From positions 124,001-188,000 of the forward strand of contig NZ_FMCW01000004.1 of NCBI RefSeq assembly GCF_900091595.1: DNA of 64,000 nt. Direction: 5' to 3'. Below the pieces are notes generated by a model. That model did not search any database, had not been told where the DNA came from, and saw nothing but the letters and a program-made list of their open reading frames with translations. This DNA is from Micromonospora haikouensis. Its GTDB lineage: Bacteria; Actinomycetota; Actinomycetes; Mycobacteriales; Micromonosporaceae. Below are positions 14,709-25,016 of this stretch, piece by piece. The first letter of the stretch is position 1. Each line of letters begins with the position of its first letter. The position numbers and the translations under genes were made by a program.

Positions 14709-17700
14709 TTACACCTCTTCGACCGAGCTCGGCTCGCGCCGGGACAGGTCGATGCCCAGCTCCTCCGCGGCCCGGAACACCTCGTCGTCGGTCTCGCGCA
14801 TCTCCAGGGCCACGCCGTCGCTGGAGAGCACCTCGACGTTCAGGCACAGCGACTGCAGTTCCTTGAGCAACACCTTGAACGACTCCGGAATGCCCGGCTC
14901 CGGGATGTTCTCGCCCTTGACGATCGCCTCGTAGACCTTGACCCGGCCCAGGACGTCGTCGGACTTGATGGTCAGCAGCTCCTGCAGGGCGTACGCGGCG
15001 CCGTACGCCTGCATCGCCCAGCACTCCATCTCACCGAAACGCTGGCCACCGAACTGCGCCTTACCACCCAGCGGCTGCTGCGTGATCATCGAGTACGGAC
15101 CGGTCGACCGGGCGTGGATCTTGTCGTCGACCAGGTGGTTGAGCTTCAGGATGTAGATGTAGCCGACCGCGATCGGGTCCGGCAGCGGCTCGCCGGAGCG
15201 ACCGTCGAACAGCTGCGCCTTGCCGGAGGAACCGATCAGCTGCTTGCCGTCCCGGTTGGGCAGGGTCGACGCGAGCAGACCGGAGATCTCCTCCTCGCGG
15301 GCACCGTCGAAGACCGGCGTGGCCACGTTGGTGTCCGGCTCGGACTCGTGCGCCTCGATGGAGCGCAGCTGGCGCTTCCACTCGGCGTCGTCGCCGTCGA
15401 CGCTCCACCCCGTCTTGGCCACCCAACCGAGGTGCGTCTCCAGCACCTGGCCGATGTTCATCCGGGACGGCACACCCAGCGGGTTGAGCACGATGTCGAC
15501 CGGGGTGCCGTCCTCCAGGAACGGCATGTCCTCGATCGGCAGGATCTTCGAGATGACGCCCTTGTTGCCGTGCCGGCCGGCGAGCTTGTCGCCGTCCTGG
15601 ATCTTCCGCTTCTGGGCGACGTAGACCCGGACCAGCTCGTTGACGCCCGGGGGCAGCTCGTCGCCGTCCTCGCGGGAGAACGTGCGTACGCCGATGACCG
15701 TGCCGGTCTCGCCGTGCGGCACCTTCAGCGAGGTGTCCCGGACCTCGCGCGCCTTCTCGCCGAAGATCGCGCGGAGCAGCCGCTCCTCCGGGGTCAGCTC
15801 GGTCTCGCCCTTGGGCGTGACCTTGCCGACCAGGATGTCGCCGGGGACGACCTCGGCGCCGATCCGGATGATGCCGCGCTCGTCGAGGTCGGCGAGCATC
15901 TCCTCGCTGACGTTCGGGATGTCCCGGGTGATCTCCTCCGGGCCGAGCTTGGTGTCCCGCGCGTCGACCTCGTGCTCCTCGATGTGGATCGAGGTGAGCA
16001 CATCCTGCTGCACGAGGCGCTGCGACAGGATGATCGCGTCCTCGTAGTTGTGGCCCTCCCAGCACATGAACGCGACCAGCAGGTTGCGCCCGAGCGCCAT
16101 CTCGCCCTCGTCGGTGCAGGGACCGTCGGCGATGACCTGGCCGGCCTCGACGCGGTCGCCCTCGAAGACGACCGGCTTCTGGTTGACGCAGGAGCCGGCG
16201 TTGGAGCGGCGGAACTTGTGCAGCAGGTACGTCCGGCGGTGGCCGTCGTCCTGGTGGATGGTGATGTAGTCGGCGCAGAGGTCCTCGATGACACCGCCGA
16301 CCTCGGCCACGACCACGTCACCGGCGTCGACGGCGGCACGGTATTCCATGCCGGTGCCGACCAGCGGCGACTCCGCCTTGACCAGCGGCACCGCCTGACG
16401 CTGCATGTTCGCGCCCATCAGGGCCCGGTTGGCGTCGTCGTGCTCGAGGAACGGGATCATCGCGGTCGCGACCGAGGTCATCTGCCGCGGCGAGACGTCC
16501 ATGTAGTCGACGGCGGCCGGGACCACGTCCTCGGTCTCGCCGCCCTTACGGCGGCAGAGGACCCGGTCCTCGGCGAACGTGCCGTCGGCCTTCAGCGGCG
16601 CGTTCGCCTGGGCCTTGACGAACCGGTCCTCCTCGTCCGCGGTCAGGTAGTCGATCTGGTCGGTGACCCGACCGTCGACGACCTTCCGGTACGGCGTCTC
16701 GATGAAGCCGAACGGGTTGACCCGGGCGAAGGTGGACAGCGCGCCGATCAGGCCGATGTTCGGGCCTTCGGGCGTCTCGATCGGGCACATCCGGCCGTAG
16801 TGGGACGGGTGCACGTCGCGGACCTCGAAGCCGGCCCGCTCCCGGGACAGACCACCCGGGCCGAGCGCGCTCAGCCGACGCCGGTGGGTCAGGCCCGCCA
16901 GCGGGTTGGTCTGGTCCATGAACTGGGACAGCTGCGAGGTGCCGAAGAACTCCTTGATCGCCGCCACGACGGGGCGGATGTTGATCAGGGTCTGCGGCGT
17001 GATCGCCTCGACGTCCTGGGTGGTCATCCGCTCGCGGACGACCCGCTCCATCCGGGACAGGCCGACGCGGACCTGGTTCTGGATGAGCTCGCCCACGGTG
17101 CGCAGGCGCCGGTTGCCGAAGTGGTCGATGTCGTCGGCCTCGTAGCCGTCCTCACCGGCGTGCAGCCGGCAGAGGTATTCCACGGTGGCGACGATGTCGT
17201 CCTCGGTGAGCGTGCCGGTGGTGATCGGCACGCTCAGCTCGAGCTTCTTGTTGAACTTGTACCGACCGACCTTGGCGACGTCGTACCGCTTCGGGTTGAA
17301 GAAGAGGTTGTCGAGCAGGGTCTGGGCGTTCTCGCGGGTCGGCGGCTCGCCAGGGCGGAGCTTGCGGTAGATGTCTAGCAGCGCCTCGTCCTGGCCGGCG
17401 ATGTGGTCCTTCTCGAGCGTCGTCATCAGCAGCTCGGACCAGCCGAACTTCTCGCGGATCCGCTCGGCCGACCAACCGATGGCCTTGAGCAGGACGGTGA
17501 CGGCCTGCCGGCGCTTGCGGTCGATGCGGACGCCGACGGTGTCGCGCTTGTCGATGTCGAACTCGAGCCAGGCACCCCGGCTCGGGATGACCTTGACGCT
17601 GGAGAGGTCACGGTCGGAGGTCTTGTCCGGCTGCTTGTCGAAGTAGACGCCCGGGGACCGGACGAGCTGGCTGACCACGACGCGCTCGGTGCCGTTGATG

Positions 17701-18140
17701 ATGAACGTGCCCTTGGGCGTCATCATCGGGAAGTCACCCATGAACACCGTCTGGCTCTTGATCTCGCCGGTGGTGTTGTTGGTGAACTCCGCCGTCACGA
17801 ACAGCGGGGCGCAGTAGGTCAGGTCCTTCTCCTTGCACTCCTCGATCGAGGCCTTGACCTCGTCGAAGCGCGGCGCCGAGAAGGAGAGCGACATGGTGCC
17901 GGAAAAGTCCTCAATGGGACTGATCTCGTCGAGGATTTCCGCGAGACCCGAGCGTGCGTGCGGGTCGTCCGCCGACCGGCCCTGCCAAGCCTCGTTGCCG
18001 ACGAGCCAGTCGAAGGACTCGTTCTGGATGGCGAGGAGGTTGGGGACCTCGAGGTGTTCGGTGATCCTGCCGAATGAAACTCGGCGGGGTGCGAAAGCGC
18101 TCGACGTACGACTGGTCTTCGCAGGGCGGGAAGCTGCCAA
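14709..18140 (-). CDS. rpoB: RNA polymerase beta subunit
   Basis: A 1143-residue subunit. The frame is open 71 codons further, but TTG at 18140 is preceded by GGAAGGA at normal spacing and gives the actinobacterial start (M)[19 protein letters not shown], so it is chosen. The rifampicin region reads [20 protein letters not shown] then [20 protein letters not shown]; Gln, Asp, His and Ser at the main drug-contact positions are kept. It is co-transcribed with rpoC, with two promoter candidates upstream. Confidence 0.97.
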   Translation of the reverse strand: MAASRPAKTSRTSSAFAPRRVSFGRITEHLEVPNLLAIQNESFDWLVGNEAWQGRSADDPHARSGLAEILDEISPIEDFSGTMSLSFSAPRFDEVKASIEECKEKDLTYCAPLFVTAEFTNNTTGEIKSQTVFMGDFPMMTPKGTFIINGTERVVVSQLVRSPGVYFDKQPDKTSDRDLSSVKVIPSRGAWLEFDIDKRDTVGVRIDRKRRQAVTVLLKAIGWSAERIREKFGWSELLMTTLEKDHIAGQDEALLDIYRKLRPGEPPTRENAQTLLDNLFFNPKRYDVAKVGRYKFNKKLELSVPITTGTLTEDDIVATVEYLCRLHAGEDGYEADDIDHFGNRRLRTVGELIQNQVRVGLSRMERVVRERMTTQDVEAITPQTLINIRPVVAAIKEFFGTSQLSQFMDQTNPLAGLTHRRRLSALGPGGLSRERAGFEVRDVHPSHYGRMCPIETPEGPNIGLIGALSTFARVNPFGFIETPYRKVVDGRVTDQIDYLTADEEDRFVKAQANAPLKADGTFAEDRVLCRRKGGETEDVVPAAVDYMDVSPRQMTSVATAMIPFLEHDDANRALMGANMQRQAVPLVKAESPLVGTGMEYRAAVDAGDVVVAEVGGVIEDLCADYITIHQDDGHRRTYLLHKFRRSNAGSCVNQKPVVFEGDRVEAGQVIADGPCTDEGEMALGRNLLVAFMCWEGHNYEDAIILSQRLVQQDVLTSIHIEEHEVDARDTKLGPEEITRDIPNVSEEMLADLDERGIIRIGAEVVPGDILVGKVTPKGETELTPEERLLRAIFGEKAREVRDTSLKVPHGETGTVIGVRTFSREDGDELPPGVNELVRVYVAQKRKIQDGDKLAGRHGNKGVISKILPIEDMPFLEDGTPVDIVLNPLGVPSRMNIGQVLETHLGWVAKTGWSVDGDDAEWKRQLRSIEAHESEPDTNVATPVFDGAREEEISGLLASTLPNRDGKQLIGSSGKAQLFDGRSGEPLPDPIAVGYIYILKLNHLVDDKIHARSTGPYSMITQQPLGGKAQFGGQRFGEMECWAMQAYGAAYALQELLTIKSDDVLGRVKVYEAIVKGENIPEPGIPESFKVLLKELQSLCLNVEVLSSDGVALEMRETDDEVFRAAEELGIDLSRREPSSVEEV

Positions 18141-18215
18141 GATGCGTCCTTCCGAGGACCGGTGCTGCAGAACGGCTGGTACGCGTGCACTCCAATGACC
18201 CCACCAGAAATATCC

Positions 18216-18296
18216 GTAATCGGACATTTCTGCGCAGGGGTCAAGTCGGAAGGCAGCGCAAACTAGCAGTGTAGCCGAGAGGCTAACCGCTGTCCA
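18216..18296 (-). promoter_or_regulatory. rpoB: Candidate tandem rpoB promoters
   Basis: On the minus strand TGGACA (18291-18296), a 17-nt spacer and TACACT (18268-18273) form one good match. A second, weaker pair is TTGACC (18239-18244), 17 nt, GATTAC (18216-18221). Both would transcribe rpoB with a leader of 70-130 nt. Confidence 0.55.
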
Positions 18297-18622
18297 GCCC
18301 AACCCGCAGGTCACCGCGGAACGTGCCTCGGGGCCCCCGAAACGGGGCCTCACCGGGCCGCTCGGAACGCGGCATACCCACGGACCGCCCAGGTGCAGCG
18401 GACGATGGTGCCGCCGCTGCCATTACCCGGATGGTGGCCGTCGCAAGCGCGGAAGGTCTTGCTGGTGTCAGCGTGCCTGGCAGCCGGGGGCCGCGTCAAG
18501 GGCCCGTCTCGTGCGCGACAGGTGTTTCCCACGCGTGGGCGACGACCCCGGAGCGCCCCGCCGAAGGGCGTGGAGCGTCGCCGCCCTGCTCACGACGCTG
18601 TCAGGGAGTCACGACACGAACA

Positions 18623-18660
18623 CGGCGGGCGGTGATCCGAGTCCGGATCACCGCCCGCCG
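18623..18660 (-). terminator. rplJL terminator
   Basis: A perfect 17-bp stem (CGGCGGGCGGTGATCCG and its complement) with a 4-nt AGTC loop lies about 60 nt downstream of rplL on the minus strand. There is no T run. Confidence 0.75.
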
Positions 18661-18721
18661 CGACGCGATGTGCCCTGGCTCACGTGCGGCGAGCCAGGCG
18701 CACGCCTGAGTCCAACCTCAA

Positions 18722-19111
18722 TTACTTGAGGGTGACCTTGGCGCCCTCGCCCTCGAGCTTGGCCTTGGCCTTCTCGGCGGTCTCCTTGTTGACCTTCTCG
18801 AGGATGGCCTTCGGCGCGGCCTCGACCGCGTCCTTGGCCTCCTTGAGGCCCAGGCCGGTCAGCTCGCGCACGACCTTGATGACCTGGATCTTCTTGCCAC
18901 CGTCGGCCTCGAGGACGACGTCGAACTCGTCCTTCTCCTCCTCGACCGGCGCGGCGGCGGCGCCACCGGCACCACCGGCGGCGGCGACCGCGACCGGGGC
19001 GGCCGCGGTGACCTCGAAGGTCTCCTCGAACTGCTTCACGAACTCGGAGAGCTCGATCAGCGTCATCTCCTTGAACGCGTCGAGCAGCTCGTCGGTGCTG
19101 AGCTTCGCCAT
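18722..19111 (-). CDS. rplL: 50S ribosomal protein L7/L12
   Basis: A 129-residue stalk protein that recruits translation factors. The N-terminal dimerisation part ([20 protein letters not shown]), an Ala/Gly hinge ([20 protein letters not shown]) and the C-terminal domain with [15 protein letters not shown] ending GAKVTLK are all present. It follows rplJ by 54 nt. Length is normal. Confidence 0.97.
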   Translation of the reverse strand: MAKLSTDELLDAFKEMTLIELSEFVKQFEETFEVTAAAPVAVAAAGGAGGAAAAPVEEEKDEFDVVLEADGGKKIQVIKVVRELTGLGLKEAKDAVEAAPKAILEKVNKETAEKAKAKLEGEGAKVTLK

Positions 19112-19165
19112 GGCTGGCGTCCTTTCTAACGGTTGTCTAAGAACGTGGGTGCGCCGGACGCGGCC

Positions 19166-19714
19166 TCAGGCCGCCTCGGCGCCCTCCTGCTCGCGCTTCT
19201 TGTCCGCCAGGGCGGCCGCCGCGCGGGCGGCCTTGGAGAGCGGAGCCTGGAACAGGGCCGCGGCCTTGCTCAGGTTGCCCTTCATCGCGCCGGCCAGCTT
19301 GGCCAGCAGCACCTCGCGGGACTCCAGGTCGGCGAGCTTCGTGACCTCGGCCGCGGAAATGGCCTTGCCCTCGAAGACGCCGCCCTTGATGACGAGCTTC
19401 GGGTTGGCCTTCGCGAAGTCGCGAAGCCCCTTCGCCGCCTCGACGACGTCGCCCGAAACGAAAGTCAGCGCGGTAGGACCGGTGAACAGCTCGTCGAGGC
19501 CGGAGATGCCCGCGTCGGCCGCGGCACGCTTCGCCAGCGTGTTCTTCGCGACCGTGTAGGTGGTCTCCTTGCCGAGCGAGCGCCGCAGCTGGGTGAGCTG
19601 GGAAACCGTCAGACCACGGTACTCGGTCAGCACCGTAGCTCCCGCGTTGCGGAAGCTGTCGGTCATCTCAGCGACTGCCGTGGCCTTGTCGGCCCGGATC
19701 GGCTTGTCCGCCAT
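19166..19714 (-). CDS. rplJ: 50S ribosomal protein L10
   Basis: A 182-residue L10. The frame is open 48 codons upstream, but ATG at 19714 has GAGGAGGGA before it and gives the family start [34 protein letters not shown] is the rRNA-binding part; the Ala-rich C-terminal helix binds L7/L12. A long leader with conserved-looking hairpins precedes it. Confidence 0.96.
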   Translation of the reverse strand: MADKPIRADKATAVAEMTDSFRNAGATVLTEYRGLTVSQLTQLRRSLGKETTYTVAKNTLAKRAAADAGISGLDELFTGPTALTFVSGDVVEAAKGLRDFAKANPKLVIKGGVFEGKAISAAEVTKLADLESREVLLAKLAGAMKGNLSKAAALFQAPLSKAARAAAALADKKREQEGAEAA

Positions 19715-19965
19715 GTCCCTCCTCTCTCGTTGCTCCAGGCTGATCCACCGAGAAGCCAGCAGGCCTCCCGGTACCGGAGGGCCACGACAACGAGAAAAGC
19801 CCCGGCGCAGGGCGCACGGGGCGAGGGCCGGCCGGTCGCGCCGCAGTCGGCGGACCACGGGAACACAGCCGAGTTTCGCTTGCCGCCCTGCGCGGGTCGC
19901 CCGTCGGATCGGGACCTTCGACCGTGCCTAGGCACGGTGACCAGCGGTCTCTGGGTGGTACTTCG
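19715..19965 (-). ncRNA. Putative L10 leader of rplJL
   Basis: The 5' leader of rplJ contains the stretch AGACCGCTGGTC followed by the perfect 18-nt palindrome ACCGTGCCTAGGCACGGT (19921-19938) and, nearer the start codon, the hairpin GGCCCTCCGG/CCGGGAGGCC at 19762-19783. An AGACCGC-type bulge next to a hairpin is the usual L10 binding feature, so autogenous control by L10-L12 is likely. Assigned by motif, not by covariance model. Confidence 0.55.
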
Positions 19966-19970
19966 CCGCA

Positions 19971-20000
19971 AGGTTACGCGACACGCCCCGTGAGCACCAA
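19971..20000 (-). promoter_or_regulatory. Candidate rplJL promoter
   Basis: Minus-strand TTGGTG (19995-20000), 18-nt spacer and TAACCT (19971-19976) just upstream of the L10 leader. A moderate match, supported mainly by its position. Confidence 0.45.
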
Positions 20001-20045
20001 ATCGCCCCCGGGTGCGCCCCGTCACTCCCCCGCCGCCCGCGCCCC

Positions 20046-20735
20046 TCAGGCGCGGGCGCGCCGCCGCCAGGCGTACCCGGCGAGCGCCGTCGCGCTCCAG
20101 GCGACGGCCCACGCGGTGAGCAGGACCACCGAGGCGGGGGACGGGCCGGCCGCCGTGGCCCGGGCGACCGGCAGCACCGGGGGCGCGAGCCAGGGCGCCA
20201 CCGAGGCCGACAGGCCGAGCACCAACGAGCCGACCGCGCCGAGCGCCAGCACCGCCACCCCGTAACCGGCGCTGCCCGTCACCGCCCGGCTGGCCAGCGC
20301 GCCCAACGCCACCGCGGCGGGCAGGGCGAGCAGGTGCGCCCAGACGCCGAGGGCCACCCCGGCGGCCACCGACGGGCCGCCCGGCTCCGCCTGGCCGGTC
20401 ACCCCGCCCACCAGCCAGGGGAAGACCAGCGCGACGGCGACCGTGCCGAGCCCGGCCACCAGCGCCGCGAGCAGCCCGGCGGCCCGCTCCCGGGCGGCAC
20501 CGGCGAGCACCAGGGCCAGCCGGCGCTGCACGTCCGGCTCGACGTCGAGCAGGAGCTTGGTCTGCCACGCCAGCACCGGGAAGAGCACCACCGCCGACAC
20601 GCCGTAGGCCTCCGCCGGCTGGGCCCGGCCGCCGCCGTAGAGGACGCCGAGGGCGAGCAGGCCGGCCAGCAGCGGGGCGACCGCCCGTCCGGTACGCAGG
20701 AAGCCGGCCAGCCGCAGCCGCACGAGCGCGGTCAC
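20046..20735 (-). CDS. ABC transporter permease subunit
   Basis: A 229-residue protein with about six hydrophobic segments, starting GTG at 20735 (VTALVRLRLAGFLRTGRAVA) in a GTGA overlap with the ATPase stop. Segments such as VAPLLAGLLALGVLYGGG and AVAWSATALAGYAW look like a small ABC-2-type or bacteriocin-immunity-type permease. No substrate can be named. The pair lies between rplA and rplJ, an unusual place. Confidence 0.75.
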   Translation of the reverse strand: MTALVRLRLAGFLRTGRAVAPLLAGLLALGVLYGGGRAQPAEAYGVSAVVLFPVLAWQTKLLLDVEPDVQRRLALVLAGAARERAAGLLAALVAGLGTVAVALVFPWLVGGVTGQAEPGGPSVAAGVALGVWAHLLALPAAVALGALASRAVTGSAGYGVAVLALGAVGSLVLGLSASVAPWLAPPVLPVARATAAGPSPASVVLLTAWAVAWSATALAGYAWRRRARA

Positions 20736-21553
20736 CGGGGCACCTGCCCGCCCGCCCCGGGGTCGGGGGCGGGGTCGGGTGGCCCTCCGGCGGGCACGGG
20801 GGCGTCGGGCGGGGCGGGGTCGGCGCGTACGCGAAGGACGTGGTGACCGTCGGCGCGGAGCCGGGCCACGGCACCCGCGGCGCGCGCGGCCGGGACCGCC
20901 ACCTCGACCACGACGAGCGCCCCCGGCGACGCGTCGGTCGGGGCCTGCGCGGTGACGGTGCCGTCGGCGACCGTCCAGCGGGCCGCGCCCGGCAGCCGGG
21001 CCGTCTCGCCCCGGTGGTCGCTGACCAGCACCGAGCCGCCGGCGGCCAGCACCTCGTCGATCAGGGCGGGGACCAGGTCTCGGGCGGCGGCGTCGAGGCC
21101 CTCCCAGGGCTCGTCGAGGATGAGCAGGCCGGGCCGGCGGAGCATCGCCTGGGCCAGGCCCACCTTCTGGGCGGTGCCCTTGGACAGCTCGGGCAGCCGC
21201 ACCCCGTGGAACGGACCCAGGCCCAGCCGCTCGGTCCACCGCCGCACGGCGTCGCCGGCCTCGGCACCGCCCAGGCCGGCGACGCGGGCCATGCCGGCGA
21301 GGTAGCGGCCCACGGTGAACGGCTGGTCGGCGGGAAACCGCTCCGGGACCCAGCCGACGTGCCGGGGCCGGTCGACGACGCGGCCCCGGGACGGCCGGAG
21401 CACCCCAGCCGCGAGCTGGAGCAGCGTGGACTTGCCGACGCCGTTGCGGCCGAGCACCACCGCGGCCTCGCCGGCGCCCAGCCGCAGGTCGACCTGCCGC
21501 AGCACCCACGGACCGCGCCGGTGGTAACGGAGCCCGACGTCCTCCCAGCGCAT
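20732..21553 (-). CDS. ABC transporter ATP-binding protein
   Basis: About 273 residues. Walker A is GRNGVGKST, the signature is LSKGTAQKVGLAQ (a variant of LSGGQ), Walker B is LLILDEPWEGLD and the switch histidine is in VSDHRGE. The C-terminal ~70 residues form a small variable domain ending in a Pro/Gly-rich tail. ATG 21553 gives MRWEDVGLRYHRRGP; an in-frame ATG six codons upstream is possible. It is coupled to the permease; the pair could export a small molecule or ion. Confidence 0.85.
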   Translation of the reverse strand: MRWEDVGLRYHRRGPWVLRQVDLRLGAGEAAVVLGRNGVGKSTLLQLAAGVLRPSRGRVVDRPRHVGWVPERFPADQPFTVGRYLAGMARVAGLGGAEAGDAVRRWTERLGLGPFHGVRLPELSKGTAQKVGLAQAMLRRPGLLILDEPWEGLDAAARDLVPALIDEVLAAGGSVLVSDHRGETARLPGAARWTVADGTVTAQAPTDASPGALVVVEVAVPAARAAGAVARLRADGHHVLRVRADPAPPDAPVPAGGPPDPAPDPGAGGQVPR

Positions 21554-21582
21554 GGCGTCAGCCTGCCACACCGGACAGACGG

Positions 21583-21617
21583 ACGGGGCCCCGCCACGAG
21601 TCGTGGCGGGGCCCCGG
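21583..21617 (-). terminator. rplKA terminator
   Basis: A stem of about 16 bp (CGGGGCCCCGCCACGA and complement) with almost no loop lies 15 nt past the rplA stop on the minus strand. It separates rplKA from the ABC transporter pair, which would then need its own promoter. Confidence 0.7.
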
Positions 21618-21631
21618 CGAGGCGGTGGTGC

Positions 21632-22345
21632 TCAGGCCTCGACGCCCTCCTGGAGGTTCTTGATCAGGTTGGGGTCGACCGGCACGCCCGGGCCCATCGT
21701 GGTGGTGAGGGTGACCTTCTTGAGGTACTTGCCCTTGGCCGCCGAGGGCTTGGCCCGCAGCACCTCGTCGAGGACCGCCGCGTAGTTGTCGATCAGCTGG
21801 GTCTCGGAGAACGAGGCCTTGCCGATGATCAGGTGGAGGTTGGAGTGCTTGTCCACCCGGAAAGTGATCTTGCCGCCCTTGATGTCCGAGACGGCCTTGG
21901 TGACGTCCATGGTCACCGTGCCGGTCTTCGGGTTCGGCATCAGGCCGCGCGGGCCCAGGATCCGCGCGATCCGGCCGATCTTGGCCATCTGGTCCGGCGT
22001 GGCGATCGCCGCGTCGAAGTCGAGCCAGCCGCCCTGGATCCGGGCGACGAGCTCGTCGGTGCCCACCTCGTCCGCACCCGCGGCGACGGCCTCCTCGGCC
22101 TTCGCGCCGGCGGCGAAGACGATCACGCGGGCGGTCTTACCAGTGCCGTGCGGCAGGTTGACCACGCCGCGGACCATCTGGTCCGCCTTGCGGGGGTCGA
22201 CGCCGAGGCGCATGGCGACCTCGACCGTGGCGTCGAACTTGGTGCTGGTGGTGTCCTTGGCGATCTTGACCGCCTCGGCCGGCGTGTAGAGCTTCGACCG
22301 GTCGATGACCTCGGCGGCCTTGCGGTAGGTCTTGCTGCGCTGCAT
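21632..22345 (-). CDS. rplA: 50S ribosomal protein L1
   Basis: A 237-residue L1 starting [20 protein letters not shown]. The signature [18 protein letters not shown] is intact. L1 binds the mobile stalk of 23S rRNA near the E site and in many bacteria represses its own operon. It follows rplK by 85 nt and precedes a strong hairpin. Confidence 0.97.
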   Translation of the reverse strand: MQRSKTYRKAAEVIDRSKLYTPAEAVKIAKDTTSTKFDATVEVAMRLGVDPRKADQMVRGVVNLPHGTGKTARVIVFAAGAKAEEAVAAGADEVGTDELVARIQGGWLDFDAAIATPDQMAKIGRIARILGPRGLMPNPKTGTVTMDVTKAVSDIKGGKITFRVDKHSNLHLIIGKASFSETQLIDNYAAVLDEVLRAKPSAAKGKYLKKVTLTTTMGPGVPVDPNLIKNLQEGVEA

Positions 22346-22430
22346 CTCTGCTTACTCCTGTGGTCTATGGCGGGCCGCGGCGCTCCGCGTGCCCTCCCAC
22401 GAACTGATCGGGTGAGGCGGTGGGGCGAGG

Positions 22431-22862
22431 TCAGTCGCCGACGGTCAGGCCCATCGACCGGGCGGTGCCGGCGATGATCTTCTCAGCCTGGTCGAGGTCG
22501 TTGGCGTTGAGGTCGACCATCTTCTTCTCGGCGATCTCCCGCAACTGGGCGCGGGTGACGGAGCCGACCTTCTCCTTGTGCGGGTTGCCCGAGCCCTTCT
22601 GCACGCCGGCGGCCTTGATCAGCAACTGGGCGGCGGGCGGGGTCTTCAGGACGAAGGTGAAGCTGCGGTCCTCGTAGACGCTGATCTCGGCGGGGACGAT
22701 GTCGCCCCGCTGAGCCTCGGTCTGCGCGTTGTAGGTCTTGCAGAACTCCATGATGTTGACGCCGTGCTGGCCGAGCGCGGGGCCGACCGGCGGCGCCGGG
22801 GTCGCCTGGCCCGCCTTCAGCTGAAGCGTGAACGTCTTGACGAGCTTCTTCTTCGGAGGCAT
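22431..22862 (-). CDS. rplK: 50S ribosomal protein L11
   Basis: A 143-residue L11 starting [20 protein letters not shown]. The N-terminal proline-rich hinge ([20 protein letters not shown]) is where thiostrepton contacts the ribosome; the prolines look normal. L11 forms the GTPase-associated centre with 23S rRNA. It starts about 194 nt after nusG. Confidence 0.97.
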   Translation of the reverse strand: MPPKKKLVKTFTLQLKAGQATPAPPVGPALGQHGVNIMEFCKTYNAQTEAQRGDIVPAEISVYEDRSFTFVLKTPPAAQLLIKAAGVQKGSGNPHKEKVGSVTRAQLREIAEKKMVDLNANDLDQAEKIIAGTARSMGLTVGD

Positions 22863-23012
22863 GTCACTTCCTGGGGCTTGGAACTGGGAAAGGTGCCGGC
22901 CGGGGGGCGCGCACGGTCAGCGCGATGCGACGGCCGACGTTCTAGGTTAGCGCAAGGCTCCGCCCCCGGATGCGGCGAGGTCCGCCGAGGCCGGCACGGG
23001 GGCGGAAACGGC

Positions 23013-23048
23013 CTCGCCGGCGGCGGGCCGCTGCCCACCGCCGGCGAG
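23013..23048 (-). terminator. Hairpin between nusG and rplK
   Basis: An 11-bp perfect stem (CTCGCCGGCGG / CCGCCGGCGAG) with a 14-nt loop lies 9 nt past the nusG stop. It may end secE-nusG transcription in part; with no T run the strength is uncertain. Confidence 0.5.
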
Positions 23049-23056
23049 ACGGAACG

Positions 23057-23779
23057 TCAGATCTTGGTGACCTGGTTGAAGTTCAGCTCGACCGGCGTCT
23101 CCCGGCCGAAGATCGACACCAGCACCTTGAGCTTCTGCTGGTCGGCGTTGATCTCGCTGATCGTCGCCGGCAGCGAGGCGAACGCGCCGTCGGTGACGGT
23201 GACCGAGTCGCCCACCTCGAAGTCGAGGACCTTGATCTCGGGCTTGGCCTTCTTCTGCTCGGTCTCGACCGCCGGGGCCAGCCACTTGAGGACCTCGTCG
23301 AGGCTCAGCGGCGCGGGCCGGTCGGCCCGGTCGGTCGCCCCCACGAAGCCGGTGACCCCCGGGGTGTTCCGCACGCAGGAGTAGGACTCGGCGGTCAGCT
23401 CCATCCGGACCAGGATGTAGCCCGGGAAGACCTTGGCCTGGATCTGGGACCGCTTGCCGTTCTTGACCTCGACCTCTTCCCGGGTCGGCACCTCGACCTG
23501 GTAGATGTAGTCCTCCATGTCGAGGGACGTGATCCGGGTCTCGAGGTTGGTCTTGACCTTGTTCTCGTAGCCGGCGTACGAGTGCACCACGTACCAGTCG
23601 CCCGGCGCGTAGCGCAGCTTCTGGCGCAGCTCCGCGACCGGGTCGTACTCCTCGTCCGGGGCGGGCTCGGTGGTCGGAAAGTCCGGCTCGCTGGCGGCCT
23701 CGACCGACTCATCGTTGGCCGCCGTCGCCACCGCGGACTGCTCGTCCGTGGTCTCGGCGGTCTCGTCGTACTCAGGCAC
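23057..23779 (-). CDS. nusG: Transcription termination/antitermination protein NusG
   Basis: A 240-residue NusG. An acidic Glu/Asp/Thr-rich N-terminal extension of about 60 residues, common in actinobacteria, precedes the NGN domain ([20 protein letters not shown], later [12 protein letters not shown]). The KOW domain is in [20 protein letters not shown]. NusG links RNA polymerase to Rho or the ribosome. It lies 38 nt after secE. Confidence 0.97.
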   Translation of the reverse strand: MPEYDETAETTDEQSAVATAANDESVEAASEPDFPTTEPAPDEEYDPVAELRQKLRYAPGDWYVVHSYAGYENKVKTNLETRITSLDMEDYIYQVEVPTREEVEVKNGKRSQIQAKVFPGYILVRMELTAESYSCVRNTPGVTGFVGATDRADRPAPLSLDEVLKWLAPAVETEQKKAKPEIKVLDFEVGDSVTVTDGAFASLPATISEINADQQKLKVLVSIFGRETPVELNFNQVTKI

Positions 23780-23817
23780 GCTCGCTCACTTCCGTAACTA
23801 TCGGCTTGATCAGCCGG

Positions 23818-24210
23818 TCAGCTGGGGTTTCCGAAGACCCACAGCACGCCCTTCGCGAAGGCGTAGTCCAGGCCGGCCACGATCGTCAGCATCACGGCGA
23901 CGAAGGTGACCACCACCGCGGTGTAGGTCAGCAGCTCCTTGCGGGTCGGCCAGATGACCTTACGCAGTTCGGCCACGACCTCGCGGAAGAACCGCGCGAT
24001 GCGGGCGAACAGCCCGATCCGCTCGGTGTCCTTGCGGGTCTTCCTCTCGTCGGCCGACTCGGCCTTGGCCCGCGCCCGGGTGGCCGTGCCACCGCGGGAT
24101 ACCGGCTCGTCCGCGTCGGAGGCGTCGTCGGCGGCCACGTCGTCGGCGACCTCGTCGTTCAGACGGTCGTCGTCGCCGGCGTCCTCGCTGCGCCGCTTGT
24201 TCTCGGCCAC
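23818..24210 (-). CDS. secE: Preprotein translocase subunit SecE
   Basis: A 130-residue SecE. GTG at 24210 has GGAGGG upstream and gives (M)AENKRRSEDAG; the frame is open further but without support. A charged ~75-residue N-terminus is followed by the conserved FFREVVAELRKVIWPTRKEL and a single membrane helix (YTAVVVTFVAVMLTIVAGLD). SecE clamps SecY in the membrane. It is co-oriented with nusG and just downstream of tRNA-Trp. Confidence 0.95.
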   Translation of the reverse strand: MAENKRRSEDAGDDDRLNDEVADDVAADDASDADEPVSRGGTATRARAKAESADERKTRKDTERIGLFARIARFFREVVAELRKVIWPTRKELLTYTAVVVTFVAVMLTIVAGLDYAFAKGVLWVFGNPS

Positions 24211-24422
24211 TTCGCCCTCCGTCGCGGGAATCGGGTCGCACACCGGTGCGGCGTGCGCGGCGCTGGTCACGCCGGCCGGACCAACCGTCCCGCGACGGGC
24301 CGCGGCCGGCGGATCGACGGACGGGCCCCGATGCCTCGGAACCCACCCCGCCGATGCCACCACCACGGGCCGGACGCCGCCGGTTGGCGGCGCGACCCAC
24401 GGGAACGGTCAGGCCTGAGGCG

Positions 24423-24495
<73 letters not shown>

Positions 24496-24622
24496 GTGCG
24501 GCAACGCTCGCCCGACCCGGCCATGACGCACCGGGCGGGGTCACTTGCCCCACGGCGGACCAGTGTACGGGTACGGACCCGACTTTCCCAACCGGTCTGC
24601 CCCCGCGCGTGGCGCGACCTTC

Positions 24623-25015
24623 TCAGCGGGGCGTCCGGATCACCGCCCGGGCCTGCGAGAGCACCTTCTCGCCCCGGCACGTCGCGGTGATGTCGAGCCT
24701 GGTCAGGCCCTCCCCCGCGCCCTCGCGGACCTTCGCGGTCACCTCGATCTCGGTGCCGGCGTCGTCGTCGGGGACGACCACCGGGCGGGCGAACCGGACC
24801 CCGTAGTCGACCACCGCGTCGGGCGCGCCGGCCCACTCGGCCACCGCCCGGCCCACCAGGGCCATGGTGAACATGCCGTGCGCGATCACCCCGGGCAGGC
24901 CGACCCCGGTGGCGACCCGGTCGCTCCAGTGGATCGGGTTGAAGTCGCCCGACGCGCCCGCGTAGCGGACCAGGTCGGCCCGGGTGACCCGGAAGGTCTG
25001 GGTGGGCAGCTCCAT
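24623..25015 (-). CDS. MaoC-fold (R)-hydratase/dehydratase subunit, HadB-like
   Basis: A 130-residue hot-dog-fold protein. The catalytic hydratase motif is GDFNPIHWSDRVA with Asp and His, followed by GLPGVIAHGMFTMALVGRAV. It overlaps in context with the HadA-like gene one nucleotide upstream; in mycobacteria such HadA-HadB pairs dehydrate 3-hydroxyacyl-ACP in the type II fatty acid cycle. In a non-mycolic organism the substrate is unclear. Confidence 0.85.
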   Translation of the reverse strand: MELPTQTFRVTRADLVRYAGASGDFNPIHWSDRVATGVGLPGVIAHGMFTMALVGRAVAEWAGAPDAVVDYGVRFARPVVVPDDDAGTEIEVTAKVREGAGEGLTRLDITATCRGEKVLSQARAVIRTPR

Positions 25016-25016
25016 G

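Larger units (their letters stand above)
18141..18721 (-). other. Intergenic region, rplL to rpoB
   Basis: These 581 nt hold the rplL terminator hairpin (18623-18660) and the rpoB promoter candidates (18216-18296). Between 18300 and 18610 nothing else was recognised. The arrangement suggests rpoBC has its own promoter rather than depending only on read-through from rplJL. Confidence 0.6.
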
